This document shows, one piece after another, positions 1 through 15,341 of a DNA stretch of 64,000 nt. Position 1 is the stretch's first letter; each line of letters opens with the position of its first letter. The stretch is taken from contig NZ_JQNI01000002.1 in NCBI RefSeq assembly GCF_000745175.1, positions 2,312,001 to 2,376,000 of the forward strand. Direction: 5' to 3'. The notes beneath the pieces were generated by a model. That model saw only the letters and a program-made list of their open reading frames with translations. It did not search any database and was not told where the DNA came from. The stretch is from Deinococcus sp. YIM 77859 (GTDB lineage: Bacteria > Deinococcota > Deinococci > Deinococcales > Deinococcaceae). A program made the position numbers and the translations under genes.

Positions 1-117
1 AAGTCCTCACGGAAGACGAACTCATAGTTGAAGGTCCAATGGGTTCTCTCCAGGATGCCTCGCCCTTGCAAGTGGGCGGGTGATTTTGGAAGGATTTCCT
101 GGAGCAGTACCCCCCCG
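1..117 (-). other. possible truncated ORF fragment at left edge
   Basis: On the minus strand a frame is open from about position 117 to the window edge with no good start codon. Its readable part ends with the motif LERTHWTFNYEFVFRED, which loosely resembles the end of integrase-core transposases. The plus strand is also open to a stop at 91-93, so neither reading is proven. The stretch from about 120 to 315 shows no gene, only the promoter of the next gene. This is a guess from a short peptide, and it may be noise. Confidence 0.15.
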
Positions 118-315
118 CACCCTCAAGGGACAGACGAGCATTGCCCTTCGTCACCTGGTTCTGGCAACACTGCGCTGTGATACCGCGTACAAGGGCAGTC
201 TGCGTTCCTAGCACTACCGCGCCGCCATGGATCCCCGCTCTCTCCTCCACCTCCTGACTTTGCGGTAGCCCTGGCCCAGTGGGCGCGGCGTGCGGTCCCG
301 ACCGCTCGGGGCACC

Positions 316-321
316 TAGAAT
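316..321 (+). promoter_or_regulatory. -10 hexamer for leaderless NIF3-like mRNA
   Basis: TAGAAT lies 6 bases before the ATG at 328. A -10 box normally places the transcription start about 7 bases downstream, so the mRNA would begin at or next to the start codon. There is no Shine-Dalgarno sequence in between. Confidence 0.5.
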
Positions 322-327
322 GCGGGG

Positions 328-1119
328 ATGACCGAGATAGTTTCCCCTCAGGCCCGGCGCGGCGAGGTGGACCGCGATACGCTGGTGCGCTGGCTGAATG
401 AGTACCTGAAGCTTGACGCCTATCCCGACCCCAGCCTGAATGGCTTGCAGATCGCGGGGACGGAAGTGATCCGGCGGGTTGCGGCGAGCGTGGACACCAG
501 CGTCAAGACCCTACGGGACGCCGCTGATAGCGGCGCTGACCTGCTGCTTGTCCACCACGGCCTGTTTTGGGGTCAGCCTCTTGCGGTGACCGGGCCGCAC
601 CGTGAGCGCCTGCGCACCGCGCTGATGGCGGATCTGAACCTCTATGCCGCCCACATTCCCCTCGACGCCCATCCTGAGGTGGGCAACAACGCGATGATGG
701 CCCGCGCGCTGAGCTTAGAAGGGCTTCGTCCCTTCGGCGACTGGCGGGGCCACAAGATCGGCCTCTGCGGCGAGTTGCCCTTTGAGCAGTCCTTGCAGGA
801 CTTCGCTGACCGCGTGCAAAAACTCACCGGAGAAATCTGTCTGGTGCACGGGGGCGGGCAACCGAACGTGCGCCGCCTGGGCATCGTCAGCGGGAGCGGG
901 GCAGGGGCGATCGCTGAGGCGGCCGCGGCAGGCCTTGATACCCTGCTGACCGGCGAGCCGGAACACAAGCACTTCCACGACGCCTTTGAGTACGGGGTGA
1001 ACGTCGTGTATGCCGGGCACTATGAGACAGAGGTGTTCGGTGTCCGGGCCCTTGCCGCTCGGCTGGAGGAGGAATTCGGACTCCCGTGGCAGTTCCTGCA
1101 TCACCCGACCGGGCTGTGA
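328..1119 (+). CDS. NIF3-like dinuclear metal centre protein
   Basis: The 263-residue protein belongs to the NIF3/DUF34 family, which forms toroidal hexamers carrying two metal ions per subunit; members have been linked to GTP cyclohydrolase-like or regulatory roles, but the function is unsettled. Visible ligands are the His pair in LLVHHGLFWG (about residues 73-82) and the C-terminal GHYETE motif (about 230), with a middle HIPLDAHPEVGNN segment. The size matches the short form, without the inserted PII-like domain. The start is supported by a -10 box 6 bases upstream. It overlaps the thymidylate kinase frame at its 3' end, suggesting co-transcription. Confidence 0.9.
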   Translation: MTEIVSPQARRGEVDRDTLVRWLNEYLKLDAYPDPSLNGLQIAGTEVIRRVAASVDTSVKTLRDAADSGADLLLVHHGLFWGQPLAVTGPHRERLRTALMADLNLYAAHIPLDAHPEVGNNAMMARALSLEGLRPFGDWRGHKIGLCGELPFEQSLQDFADRVQKLTGEICLVHGGGQPNVRRLGIVSGSGAGAIAEAAAAGLDTLLTGEPEHKHFHDAFEYGVNVVYAGHYETEVFGVRALAARLEEEFGLPWQFLHHPTGL

Positions 1120-1148
1120 GGGAGACGTGCGCCCGGTCTCCCGGTCAG

Positions 1149-1766
1149 GTGCCCGGCCTTTTCATCACCCTGGAGGGGCCGGAGGGGGCGGGCAAGAGCA
1201 CGCAGCTCGCGCGGCTGGCGGCGCGGCTGGCCGGCCGGGGCGTGCCGCATGTGGTCACGCGCGAGCCGGGGGGCACGCCGCTGGGCATGCGGGTCCGCGA
1301 GGTGCTGCTTGATCCGGAGCTGAGCATCGAACCCCTGCCTGAATTGCTGCTGTACTCCGCGAGCCGGGCACAGCTCGTGCGGGAGGTGATCCGGCCCGCC
1401 CTGGAACGCGGTAAGGTGGTCGTCTGTGACCGCTACGCCGATTCCAGCGCCGCCTATCAGGGGTTTGGGCGAGGGCTGGACGGGGCATTTCTGGAGGCCC
1501 TCACGCGGGAGGTGACGGGCGGCCTCACTCCAGACCTGACGGTCCTCCTGGACCTCGATCCCGCCTTGGGGCTCAGCCGGGTCGCCGCACGGGGGCAACC
1601 CGACCGGCTGGAACGCGCCGACCTCGGCTTTCACGCACGGGTGCGAAAGGGCTTTCTCACGCTGGCGGCCCGCGACCCAGAACGCTTTCTGGTGCTTGAT
1701 GGCGCGCGGGACGCGGACGCCCTGGCAGAAGACATCTGGCGAGCGGTCGCGGAGCGGCTGGGCTAG
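1149..1766 (+). CDS. tmk: thymidylate kinase
   Basis: The enzyme phosphorylates dTMP to dTDP in the cytoplasm for DNA precursor supply. The start at GTG 1149 gives the usual short N-terminus before the P-loop GPEGAGKST. Further landmarks are the DRY-type motif CDRYADSS, which contacts dTMP, and the LID segment around RLERADLGFH. At about 205 residues it is the normal family length. An in-frame GTG at 1116 overlaps the stop of the NIF3-like gene and would add 11 residues; I prefer 1149 because FITLEGPEG normally lies within a few residues of the start. Identification is firm, the start less so. Confidence 0.93.
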   Translation: MPGLFITLEGPEGAGKSTQLARLAARLAGRGVPHVVTREPGGTPLGMRVREVLLDPELSIEPLPELLLYSASRAQLVREVIRPALERGKVVVCDRYADSSAAYQGFGRGLDGAFLEALTREVTGGLTPDLTVLLDLDPALGLSRVAARGQPDRLERADLGFHARVRKGFLTLAARDPERFLVLDGARDADALAEDIWRAVAERLG

Positions 1767-1769
1767 CGT

Positions 1770-2624
1770 TCAGCGTGGCGAAGCGGCCCGGCCGGTCGCG
1801 CTGGCCTCAGGCTTGACCCCGGGTACCCTCACCTCAAAAAGCACCGGCCAGCGCTTGCCGGTGAGCAGCAGGGTGCCGCGTTCGGGAACAAAGGCGATGC
1901 CGTTGGGGACGTCGTCAAAGGTGAGGGGGTGCCCGGCGCGGGTCGCCTCGGCGCTGGCCTCCTGCATCAGCGGCTGCACGTCCAGCCAGGCAGTCACCTT
2001 TCCGGTTCTGGGGTCAATGCGGGCAATGCGGTTCGTCAGCCAGATGTTCGCGTAGATGCTGCCCTGCACATACTCCAGTTCGTTGAGGTTCTTCACCGGC
2101 TGTCCCCCGTCGGTCACGCGGACGGTACGGGTGACCGCAAAGGTCCGGGAATCGCGCCAAAACAGGGTGCTGGAGCCGTCACTCATGATGAGCTGCTTGC
2201 CGTCGTTCGTCAGGCCCCAGCCCTCGCCCCGGTAGCGGTACCGCCCGACCTCGCGCAGGGTGGCGGCGTCAAAGGCAAAGGCTACGCCCGTTTGCCAGGT
2301 GATGTGATAGGCCACCCCCTTGAGGACGGTCACGCCTTCGCCAAAGGCGCTGGCGATGGGGGTGGGAACGTCTTTGAGCACGCGGCCCGTTCGCAGGTCC
2401 ACCTGGCGCACCCCCGACGAACCGACCTGCCCGGTGCTCTCGATCAGGGTGCTCTGTCCCAGGTACTGCAGGCCCTGGGTAAACGCGGCGTGGTCATGCG
2501 GGAAACGGGCCGTGACGGTGGGCCGCAGCACCGGCGTTTCCTGGGCGAGGGCCGTTCCGGCGGGCAAGAGAACCGTGAGGAGCAGGGTGGTGAGGGGGAC
2601 AGGCAGCGGAAGGCGGGCGCGCAT
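1770..2624 (-). CDS. secreted glutaminyl-peptide cyclotransferase
   Basis: About 284 residues with a clear N-terminal signal peptide (hydrophobic LLLTVLLPAGTALAQ), so it is exported. The body matches the plant/bacterial type glutaminyl cyclase (Glu_cyclase_2), a five-bladed beta-propeller that converts N-terminal Gln to pyroglutamate. Supporting segments are FPHDHAAFTQGLQY near the start, NLNELEYVQGSIYANIW in the middle, and the C-terminal LLLTGKRWP. The chosen ATG has a TACCAT hexamer 8 bases upstream, compatible with a leaderless mRNA; the open frame runs 65 codons further upstream, but that part looks non-coding. It is convergent with tmk, with 3 bases between the stops. Confidence 0.85.
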   Translation of the reverse strand: MRARLPLPVPLTTLLLTVLLPAGTALAQETPVLRPTVTARFPHDHAAFTQGLQYLGQSTLIESTGQVGSSGVRQVDLRTGRVLKDVPTPIASAFGEGVTVLKGVAYHITWQTGVAFAFDAATLREVGRYRYRGEGWGLTNDGKQLIMSDGSSTLFWRDSRTFAVTRTVRVTDGGQPVKNLNELEYVQGSIYANIWLTNRIARIDPRTGKVTAWLDVQPLMQEASAEATRAGHPLTFDDVPNGIAFVPERGTLLLTGKRWPVLFEVRVPGVKPEASATGRAASPR

Positions 2625-2674
2625 CGGTTCGTATGGTAGCGGGCCCGCCTCAGGTGCGTGTGTTGAGGTGACGT

Positions 2675-3055
2675 TTATTCCTGAAGCGCCGGCTTCACGA
2701 AGGCGGCCGAATCGTAGTACGTGCGAAAGGCGCTGACCTGTTGACCGTTGTGCTCGATCACGCTGGCACCCCGATACGCGATGTCGGTGCCGTTTTGAAG
2801 CTGCCCGGTCGCCTCCCATTCCATCAGCCCGGTTCGGCCATCGTCGGTGTGGTGGGTGAATTCGCTGTGGATGGTCTGGAAGTTGTCCAAGTAGGCCTGC
2901 CAGAACGTTCGCGCACCCTCCTGGCCACGCCAGGTGTGCGTGGTGAGGTTCTGGAGCGTTGCGTCCTCTGCGAACAGCGCCACGAGGGGGGCGGGGTCAC
3001 GGCTTGCCTCGGCGGTCTGAAGGGCCTGCATAAACTGCTCTGTGAGGTTGGCCAT
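2675..3055 (-). CDS. SnoaL-like / NTF2-fold protein
   Basis: A 126-residue protein with the cone-shaped alpha+beta barrel signature of SnoaL-like/NTF2 proteins: an amphipathic first helix, the PAPLVALFAEDATLQN segment, WRGQEGARTFWQAYL and a final strand pair ending FRTYYDSAAF. The family includes ketosteroid isomerases, limonene epoxide hydrolases and many proteins of unknown ligand, so no reaction can be named. GTGAGGT lies close ahead of the ATG as a ribosome site. It stands 50 bases upstream of the glutaminyl cyclase gene in the same direction, possibly a short operon. Confidence 0.75.
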   Translation of the reverse strand: MANLTEQFMQALQTAEASRDPAPLVALFAEDATLQNLTTHTWRGQEGARTFWQAYLDNFQTIHSEFTHHTDDGRTGLMEWEATGQLQNGTDIAYRGASVIEHNGQQVSAFRTYYDSAAFVKPALQE

Positions 3056-3114
3056 ACCTCACCTCACCACGGGTGGTGCAGGGAAGAGCGTGGCCCAGCA
3101 CCCAGGTTGGGCCA

Positions 3115-4218
3115 TCATGAAGCGACGCCTAAAGCCCGCGCGGCGCTTTCCCGTACTGCCTCGTGCGGGTCGTTCAGCAGGAACCGCACGTGCCCGACCT
3201 CGTTCCACTGGCCCAGCGCCCAGGCCGCAGCCTCGCGGACCTCCCAGGCCGGGTCCTGTGCTCCGGCAAGCAGCAGCGGCCACCCTTCCGGGCGGCGGGT
3301 ATTGCCGAGCACGGTGAGGGCATTGCGGGCCATCCCCTTGCGGCGGGGGCGCAACAAGGCCGTGCCCGCAAAACGGCGCTCGAACTGCCGCTCGCTGACG
3401 CCAAAAAAGGCGCTTAGGTCGGGGTGGGCGAGTTCGGGGTCGGCCTTCAGGAAGCGGGCCAGCGGCCCGGCTCGTCCCGTCCAGGGACAGACCTCGCTGC
3501 AGACGTCGCAACCGAAAAGCCAGTCGCCCACGCTCGCCCTGAGCTGGTGCGGCACCGGCCCCCGGTGCTCGATGGTCAGGTAGGAGATGCAGCGCCGCGC
3601 GTCGATGGCGCGGTCTTCCCCGATGGCCTGGGTGGGGCAAGCCGTCACGCAGCGGAAGCAGCGCCCACAGCGGTCAGGATGGGCTGGCGGCGTTCCCGTG
3701 AAGGGCAGGTCGGTCAGCAGCACCGCCAGCGTGACAAAGGCCCCCAGCCGCGTGCTGACCAGCATCCCGCTGCGCCCGCGCCAGCCCAGGAAGGCCCCCG
3801 CCGCGAAGAGGCGTTCCATCACCGGGCCGTGATCGACGTATCCACGCGCGCGCACGCCCAGCTGCGCGGCTTCCTCCTCCAGTCGGGTCAGGACCGGCCC
3901 AAGCTGGTCGTGGTAGTCGGGTGTCCAGGCGTAGCGGGCCACCCGGCCCACGCGCACGCCCCCTGTGGGAACGCCGGGGTCTGCGAACGCGTGCGATACC
4001 CCCAGCACGAGAACGCTCGCTGCCCCCTCCAGCCGCGAGCTCGGGTCCGTCCGGGCAGGCAGCTGCCGCTCGAGGTACGTCATGTCCGCGTGCCGTCCGG
4101 CGGCGAGCCACGCGGCATACTCGTCCACGGCCGCAGTAGGAATGAGCGCGGGTGCCCAGCCCACGGCGTCTGCGCCCAGCGAGACGGCGAGATCAGCAAG
4201 GACTTCGGCAGCGGTCAC
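3115..4218 (-). CDS. queG: epoxyqueuosine reductase
   Basis: The 367-residue enzyme performs the last step of queuosine synthesis in tRNA, reducing epoxyqueuosine with cobalamin and two [4Fe-4S] clusters. The cluster motifs are visible as CGRCFRCVTACP and CDVCSEVCP, with a further cysteine in RRCISY. The C-terminus carries HEAT-like repeats (EVREAAAWALG and AVRESAARALG), normal for this family and involved in tRNA binding. Start is GTG; a CATACT hexamer lies just ahead of it. It appears monocistronic. Other queuosine genes are not in the window. Confidence 0.92.
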   Translation of the reverse strand: MTAAEVLADLAVSLGADAVGWAPALIPTAAVDEYAAWLAAGRHADMTYLERQLPARTDPSSRLEGAASVLVLGVSHAFADPGVPTGGVRVGRVARYAWTPDYHDQLGPVLTRLEEEAAQLGVRARGYVDHGPVMERLFAAGAFLGWRGRSGMLVSTRLGAFVTLAVLLTDLPFTGTPPAHPDRCGRCFRCVTACPTQAIGEDRAIDARRCISYLTIEHRGPVPHQLRASVGDWLFGCDVCSEVCPWTGRAGPLARFLKADPELAHPDLSAFFGVSERQFERRFAGTALLRPRRKGMARNALTVLGNTRRPEGWPLLLAGAQDPAWEVREAAAWALGQWNEVGHVRFLLNDPHEAVRESAARALGVAS

Positions 4219-4285
4219 GGGGGGAGTATGGGGCTTGGGGCGCGTTCCTTGTGGCAGGTAGAGAACAGTGCCTCCTCCCCAGCTC

Positions 4286-4956
4286 CTAGTCCCTCAGCTT
4301 GGCTGCCGCCGCCGCGTCCAGGAACCACACCGGATCCTGCACCCGCGCGACGGGGTACTCTTCCTCACCCAGCTGCACCGCGCGCAGCACCTCTGCCTTG
4401 CCCGCCCCAGTCACCAGCAGCCAGCGTGCTCGGGCCGCATTGATCTCCGGAAAGGTCAAGGTGAGCCTTGCGGTGTTGAGTTGGGGGACCCAGTTCGCGG
4501 CGACTCTGTCAGTGGCGGTCAGCGCCTGCGTCCCGGGAAAGAGGCTGGCGGTGTGGCCGTCGTCACCCATGCCCAGCAACACCACGTCGAGCCGCGCGGG
4601 AAGGAGGGCCGCGTAGGCCCGTGCGGCGTCCTCGAGCGGGCGGCGCTCGCCCTCCATGCGGTGCACCTGGGCTTCGGGAATGGGAACGTGCGTGAGCAGC
4701 TCGTCATGGGCAAGCCGGTAGTTGCTCTCGGGGCTTTGCGGCCCCACGCTGCGTTCGTCACTGAAGTAGATGTGGACTTGTTCCCAGGGAACGTTTGGCA
4801 GCTCACGCAGGGCCCGGTACATCCACCGGGGCGTGCTGCCGCCCGAAAGCGCGGCATGAAAGGCGGCGCGGGTAGCGACGGCCTCCCGCGCCGCCTGCGC
4901 AAAGGCTTCGGCGGCGGCCTGCCCCGTGGCCGCGGGCGTGGGCAAGACCTGCCACC

Positions 4957-4960
<4 letters not shown>
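4286..4960 (-). CDS. pgl: 6-phosphogluconolactonase
   Basis: Hydrolyses 6-phosphogluconolactone to 6-phosphogluconate, the second step of the oxidative pentose phosphate pathway. The 224-residue protein has the SugE/glucosamine-6-phosphate-isomerase-like fold with [15 protein letters not shown] near residue 37-51, the YFSDERSVG motif and the [14 protein letters not shown] motif. The GTG start overlaps the opcA stop by 4 bases, so translation is coupled. It is the last gene of the gnd-zwf-opcA-pgl operon. Confidence 0.93.
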
Positions 4961-5916
<956 letters not shown>

Positions 5917-5946
5917 CAGGCACCTCGCTGCGTGTGAGAGCGCTCC

Positions 5947-8648
<2,702 letters not shown>

Positions 8649-8714
8649 GTCTGACCTCCCGGCCCAGGGAAGGGTACGGAAGCGGTTCCAGTCCCCTGAC
8701 GCCTACTGAAGGGC

Positions 8715-8720
8715 ATCATA
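8715..8720 (-). promoter_or_regulatory. candidate -10 box for the gnd operon
   Basis: On the minus strand TATGAT lies 66 bases before the gnd ATG, giving a conventional leader with its own Shine-Dalgarno site. The -35 region, TTTTCT at 17-base spacing, is poor, so the assignment is tentative. Confidence 0.35.
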
Positions 8721-8784
8721 CGCGCTGCCTGACCCCTAGAAAACCTTTGCTCCCATGTCCACACGGCGAGCCCTCAGGCCGGCG

Positions 8785-9336
8785 CTACTTTCCGCGCCGC
8801 GCCGCTTTGGCAGCGGCTTTGGCAGCCTGCTGCTCGGCCTTCTGCTTGCGTTGCAGCTCGCGGCCCATGTCCTCTAGGAGCTGGGCGCCGGGTGCGTCCA
8901 CCTGCCGCTGAAGTTCCAGCAACGTGGTCACAACCAGGTTGTGGAGTAGCCGCTCGACGGGGCGGCGGACCCAGCGGTACCGTACCCGCGCGTTGAGGGT
9001 CAGGGTGACCTCGGTGCCGCCCGGCATGGCCTTGAAAACCCAGCTCTGCGTGAGCTTTTCCAGCGGTCCCACGTGCCGCACGCTCTCCCAGCCGCCGCGC
9101 AGTGGCGCCTGCAGCTGACCGTACCGCGCCACGAAGCTCAGGCCGAGCAGCCGCCGCGAGAACTTGAAGCGCACCAACGCATTGTTGCTGAGGCGCCCCT
9201 CGCCGCCCTCGTACTCTGCCCGCACCAGATTGGGGTCCCACTTCACCCGCCGCTTGGGTTCCAGGGCCAGGCGGTAGAGCACGTCCGGCCGTGCCCGCAC
9301 CACGAGGTTCTGCTTGATGTGGATGTCTTCGGCCAT
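8785..9336 (-). CDS. SRPBCC/START-like lipid-binding protein
   Basis: A 183-residue protein of the polyketide cyclase/START-like SRPBCC superfamily, judged from the opening strand (IHIKQNLVVRARPDVLYRLA), the KWDPNLVRAEY segment and GGTEVTLTLNARV near the middle. These proteins bind hydrophobic ligands; no enzyme activity can be inferred. The last 30 residues are a Lys/Ala/Gln-rich helix (QRKQKAEQQAAKAAAKAARR) suggesting a basic, nucleic-acid- or membrane-contacting tail. The ATG at 9336 was chosen because the 33 codons upstream overlap the next gene and do not resemble the family. Confidence 0.7.
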   Translation of the reverse strand: MAEDIHIKQNLVVRARPDVLYRLALEPKRRVKWDPNLVRAEYEGGEGRLSNNALVRFKFSRRLLGLSFVARYGQLQAPLRGGWESVRHVGPLEKLTQSWVFKAMPGGTEVTLTLNARVRYRWVRRPVERLLHNLVVTTLLELQRQVDAPGAQLLEDMGRELQRKQKAEQQAAKAAAKAARRGK

Positions 9337-9376
9337 GTTGAGGTCACTGTAGCGCGGGAAACGCCGCCTGCTGGCC

Positions 9377-10132
<756 letters not shown>

Positions 10133-10185
10133 GGGGAAAAGGATAGGGGATCGGCCTGGTGGAGGGCGGGGGCTCGCGCTTTCCC

Positions 10186-10689
10186 CTAGCGAAGAAAGCG
10201 AATGCTGAGCGGATACCGGTACGTCTGCCCCTGGCTGACCCGAACCACGGCGAGAAGCATCACGACGAGGGGAAAAAGCCACAGCACCAGGCTGGCCGGA
10301 ATGAAAAAGGCAAAGAAGGCGGCCAAACTGCCGAAGATGGCCAAGGCGCCCAGACTGGGACTGCCCGCCGCCGCCCCGAACGCGCCGCCGAGGAAGCCCA
10401 GGCTGAAGAGGGCGAAAAACAGCAGGCCGGTGAGCAAGGAGTACAGCCACACGCTCAGCTGGAAATTCAGCGCTTCCTTGCCCTGCTGATCGAGCACCGG
10501 GGCGCGGTCGCGGTAGGCCAGCCACGCGGCAAGCGGCCCCAGCACGTTGCCCAAGGCGGGCAGCACCAGCCCCAGCAGCGGCGAGAGGTGCAGGATCAGG
10601 GCGGGCGTGCGCTGGGCTTCGGGGATCAAGGTGGGATCTGGCCCCGGAACCGGCGGGGAAACGGGGGGGTGCGGTTCGGGAAAGCTCAT
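10186..10689 (-). CDS. DUF4870 membrane protein
   Basis: A 167-residue integral membrane protein of the DUF4870/Tic20-like family. A Pro-rich N-terminus of about 30 residues precedes ILHLSPLLGLVLPALGNVLG, the typical DQQGKEALNFQLSVWLY motif (about residues 69-85) and two long hydrophobic segments, giving probably four membrane helices. The function of the family is unknown. The gene is divergent from rnhA, and only 40 bases separate the two start codons, so their promoters overlap. Confidence 0.8.
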   Translation of the reverse strand: MSFPEPHPPVSPPVPGPDPTLIPEAQRTPALILHLSPLLGLVLPALGNVLGPLAAWLAYRDRAPVLDQQGKEALNFQLSVWLYSLLTGLLFFALFSLGFLGGAFGAAAGSPSLGALAIFGSLAAFFAFFIPASLVLWLFPLVVMLLAVVRVSQGQTYRYPLSIRFLR

Positions 10690-10690
10690 A

Positions 10691-10720
10691 TTGACAGTAC
10701 GCGTCTCCGCTGCCTACAGT
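10691..10720 (+). promoter_or_regulatory. rnhA promoter, leaderless type
   Basis: TTGACA at 10691-10696 and TACAGT at 10715-10720 are separated by 18 bases, and the ATG begins 9 bases later. This is the best two-part promoter seen among the leaderless starts in the window. Its -35 sequence also overlaps a TACTGT hexamer on the other strand that lies 4 bases before the start of the DUF4870 gene. Confidence 0.6.
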
Positions 10721-10729
10721 TTCCAGGTT

Positions 10730-11320
10730 ATGACGCGCCCAGGCGGGAAAGCCCCCTTCCGGAAATCCCCCGCACAAAGGGCCCAGGACGCCGCCCGCGA
10801 CCTCCTGCCCATCAAGGCGGGCATTCAGCCGCAGGTGCCGGTTGCGGGAGAACAGGTTGATCTCTACAGTGACGGTGCGTGCGACACGGCGACCGGGCAC
10901 GGCGGCTGGGCCACCCTCCTGAAGTACCGTGGCAAGGAACTCGTCCTTAGCGGCCATGAGGAAGAGACCACCAACAACCGCATGGAGCTGCGCGCCCTGC
11001 TCGAGGGGCTCAGGGTTCTCAAGCGGCCCTGCCAGGTGCGGGTGGTCACCGACAGCCAGTATCTGCGCAAGGCCTTTACGGACGGCTGGCTTCTGAAGTG
11101 GCAGCGCAACGGCTGGCGAACAGCGAGCGGTGAGCCGGTGAAAAACCAGGATCTTTGGGAAGAACTGATCACGCTGGCCCGGACCCATGCCCTGACCTTT
11201 GTCTGGGTGCGGGGCCACAACGGGCACGGCGAGAACGAGCGGGTGGATAGGCTCGCGGTGGAGGAGCGCAAAAAGCTCAGGACCCGGGAGACGGCACGGC
11301 GCACCAGGGGCTCTCTATAG
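10730..11320 (+). CDS. rnhA: ribonuclease HI
   Basis: Degrades the RNA strand of RNA-DNA hybrids. The 196-residue protein has all four catalytic acids in context: YSDGACD, NNRMELRA, TDSQYLRK and ENERVDRLA, plus the basic-protrusion segment GWLLKWQRNGW. About 40 residues precede the RNase H fold; that basic N-terminal stretch (KAPFRKSPAQRAQ) is not part of the catalytic domain. The ATG at 10730 is fixed by the promoter 9 bases upstream. Confidence 0.92.
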   Translation: MTRPGGKAPFRKSPAQRAQDAARDLLPIKAGIQPQVPVAGEQVDLYSDGACDTATGHGGWATLLKYRGKELVLSGHEEETTNNRMELRALLEGLRVLKRPCQVRVVTDSQYLRKAFTDGWLLKWQRNGWRTASGEPVKNQDLWEELITLARTHALTFVWVRGHNGHGENERVDRLAVEERKKLRTRETARRTRGSL

Positions 11321-11459
11321 CCAAGCCAGACACGCGCTCTGCTGTGATCTGGGCGGCGGGGGCGTTCGTGGCCCGCGCTCCCGGCGAGCGAGAACGGAGG
11401 TCCCGGCGCCGCGCCCCCGCTGCTGCTGATGTGCGTCCGCCTGATCACAGCTGCCGTTC

Positions 11460-11465
11460 TAGACT
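11460..11465 (+). promoter_or_regulatory. -10 hexamer for leaderless MFS mRNA
   Basis: TAGACT ends 9 bases before the ATG at 11475, with no ribosome site in between. The 138 bases before it, back to rnhA, hold no other recognisable feature. Confidence 0.45.
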
Positions 11466-11474
11466 CGTCTGGTC

Positions 11475-12839
<1,365 letters not shown>

Positions 12840-12852
12840 GAGAGGTGCCTGT

Positions 12853-13626
12853 TCAGGCGATGTTCATCCCGATGTCTATGGTGGACCGGTAGCCGCTCGC
12901 TGCGTCGCCGCTGAGGGTGAGGAGAAGTTGGCTGCCCCCGTTTTGGTAGATGTTGTCGTTGGCGTTTCGCACGCTGCGGTTCGCGCCCTTGGTGGCGTAG
13001 GGGCTGACGGTGCGGTAGATGGTGTCACTGAGCGCGTCCTCGAAGAAGAGCTGCGAGGTAAATTCCTGGGTGGAGCCGCTCGCCGAAAGCACCCGCAGCT
13101 TGAAGTGGAGATGGGGGGTGCGTCCCGGATACCACCCGGGATAGATCGTCGTAAAGGTGGCCTCGCCCCGGGCGTCCGTGAGCTGGTAACCCCGCAGGAA
13201 GTCCTGCCCAACGGTGCTCGGCTGGCCGTTTCCGCTCACGCCGCTGTAGACGCCGAGGGCATTACACTGCCAGAGGTCCACCATCACCCCGCCGAGAGGG
13301 GTGCAGCCCCCGCTGCCAACCCGGGTGATCTGAAAGGTGAGGCTCAGGGGAACGCCGAGCTGGATCGTGCCCGTCCCCGTGTCGCTGCGGATGTCACTGC
13401 GCTGAAGCTTGGTGTCCACAAAGTAGGGCCCCTCGGTCAGTGCGGGGCGCACCACACAGGAGGGAAGAGCCGTGCCCGTTCCCCCGGTTCCCGTGCCGCT
13501 GCCCGCTGCCGTGCCGTTGCAGCCCATCAGTCCCGTCGTTGCCAGTGCCCCGCCCCCCAGACCCAGCAGCGCGAGCGCTCGGCGGCGGCTCAGCAGCGTT
13601 CCTACCATCGCGTCGTCGTTGTCCAT
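12853..13626 (-). CDS. Tat-exported intradiol ring-cleavage dioxygenase-like lipoprotein
   Basis: The 257-residue protein resembles the beta subunit type of protocatechuate 3,4-dioxygenase. The Fe(III) ligand region is recognisable: Tyr in LTEGPYFVD, Tyr in LGVYSGV, and YPGWYPGRTPHLHFK with the Tyr/His/His set. The N-terminus has a twin-arginine motif SRRRALALLG, a hydrophobic stretch and GLMGC, a lipobox, followed by a Gly/Thr-rich linker. So it is probably a membrane-anchored extracytoplasmic protein. Aromatic substrates are not known for these exported members. The ATG at 13626 follows from the signal peptide. Confidence 0.83.
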   Translation of the reverse strand: MDNDDAMVGTLLSRRRALALLGLGGGALATTGLMGCNGTAAGSGTGTGGTGTALPSCVVRPALTEGPYFVDTKLQRSDIRSDTGTGTIQLGVPLSLTFQITRVGSGGCTPLGGVMVDLWQCNALGVYSGVSGNGQPSTVGQDFLRGYQLTDARGEATFTTIYPGWYPGRTPHLHFKLRVLSASGSTQEFTSQLFFEDALSDTIYRTVSPYATKGANRSVRNANDNIYQNGGSQLLLTLSGDAASGYRSTIDIGMNIA

Positions 13627-13710
13627 ATGAGCCTCCCTCTGGTGGTGAACTGGCAGGCAGCGTAGGCGACGGGTGTGAAGAACTCGCGTAGAGGGCGTCA
13701 AGAACCGGCC

Positions 13711-13735
13711 AAAAGGGCCAGCGCGTGGCTGGCCC
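13711..13735 (-). terminator. intrinsic terminator of glmU
   Basis: On the minus strand a GGGCCAGCC/GCTGGCCC stem with a 4-base loop is followed directly by TTTT. It lies 15 bases after the glmU stop. Confidence 0.65.
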
Positions 13736-13749
13736 CCTTCCCCTTTGGT

Positions 13750-15204
<1,455 letters not shown>

Positions 15205-15273
15205 TCCAGGTCACCTGTCCGGGGGCCAGTGTACGGGAAGCGGGCCCTCTCCAGACGGGAAAGAAAAGGCCCG

Positions 15274-15305
15274 CAAAAACACCGCAGCGGAGAGACGCTG
15301 CGGTG
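15274..15305 (-). terminator. intrinsic terminator after the small membrane protein gene
   Basis: The minus strand has a perfect 10-bp stem CACCGCAGCG/CGCTGCGGTG with a 6-base loop followed by TTTTT. It separates the gene ending at 15342 from glmU. Confidence 0.85.
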
Positions 15306-15341
15306 GGGGCCTCCTCAAGGCCTCAACGTTGTGTGCCTCGC

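Noticed and set aside
10133..11227. N-terminal extension of the PIG-L reading frame
   Set aside because: It runs antisense through rnhA and out of frame through DUF4870; the AHPDD motif sits right after the ATG at 10132.
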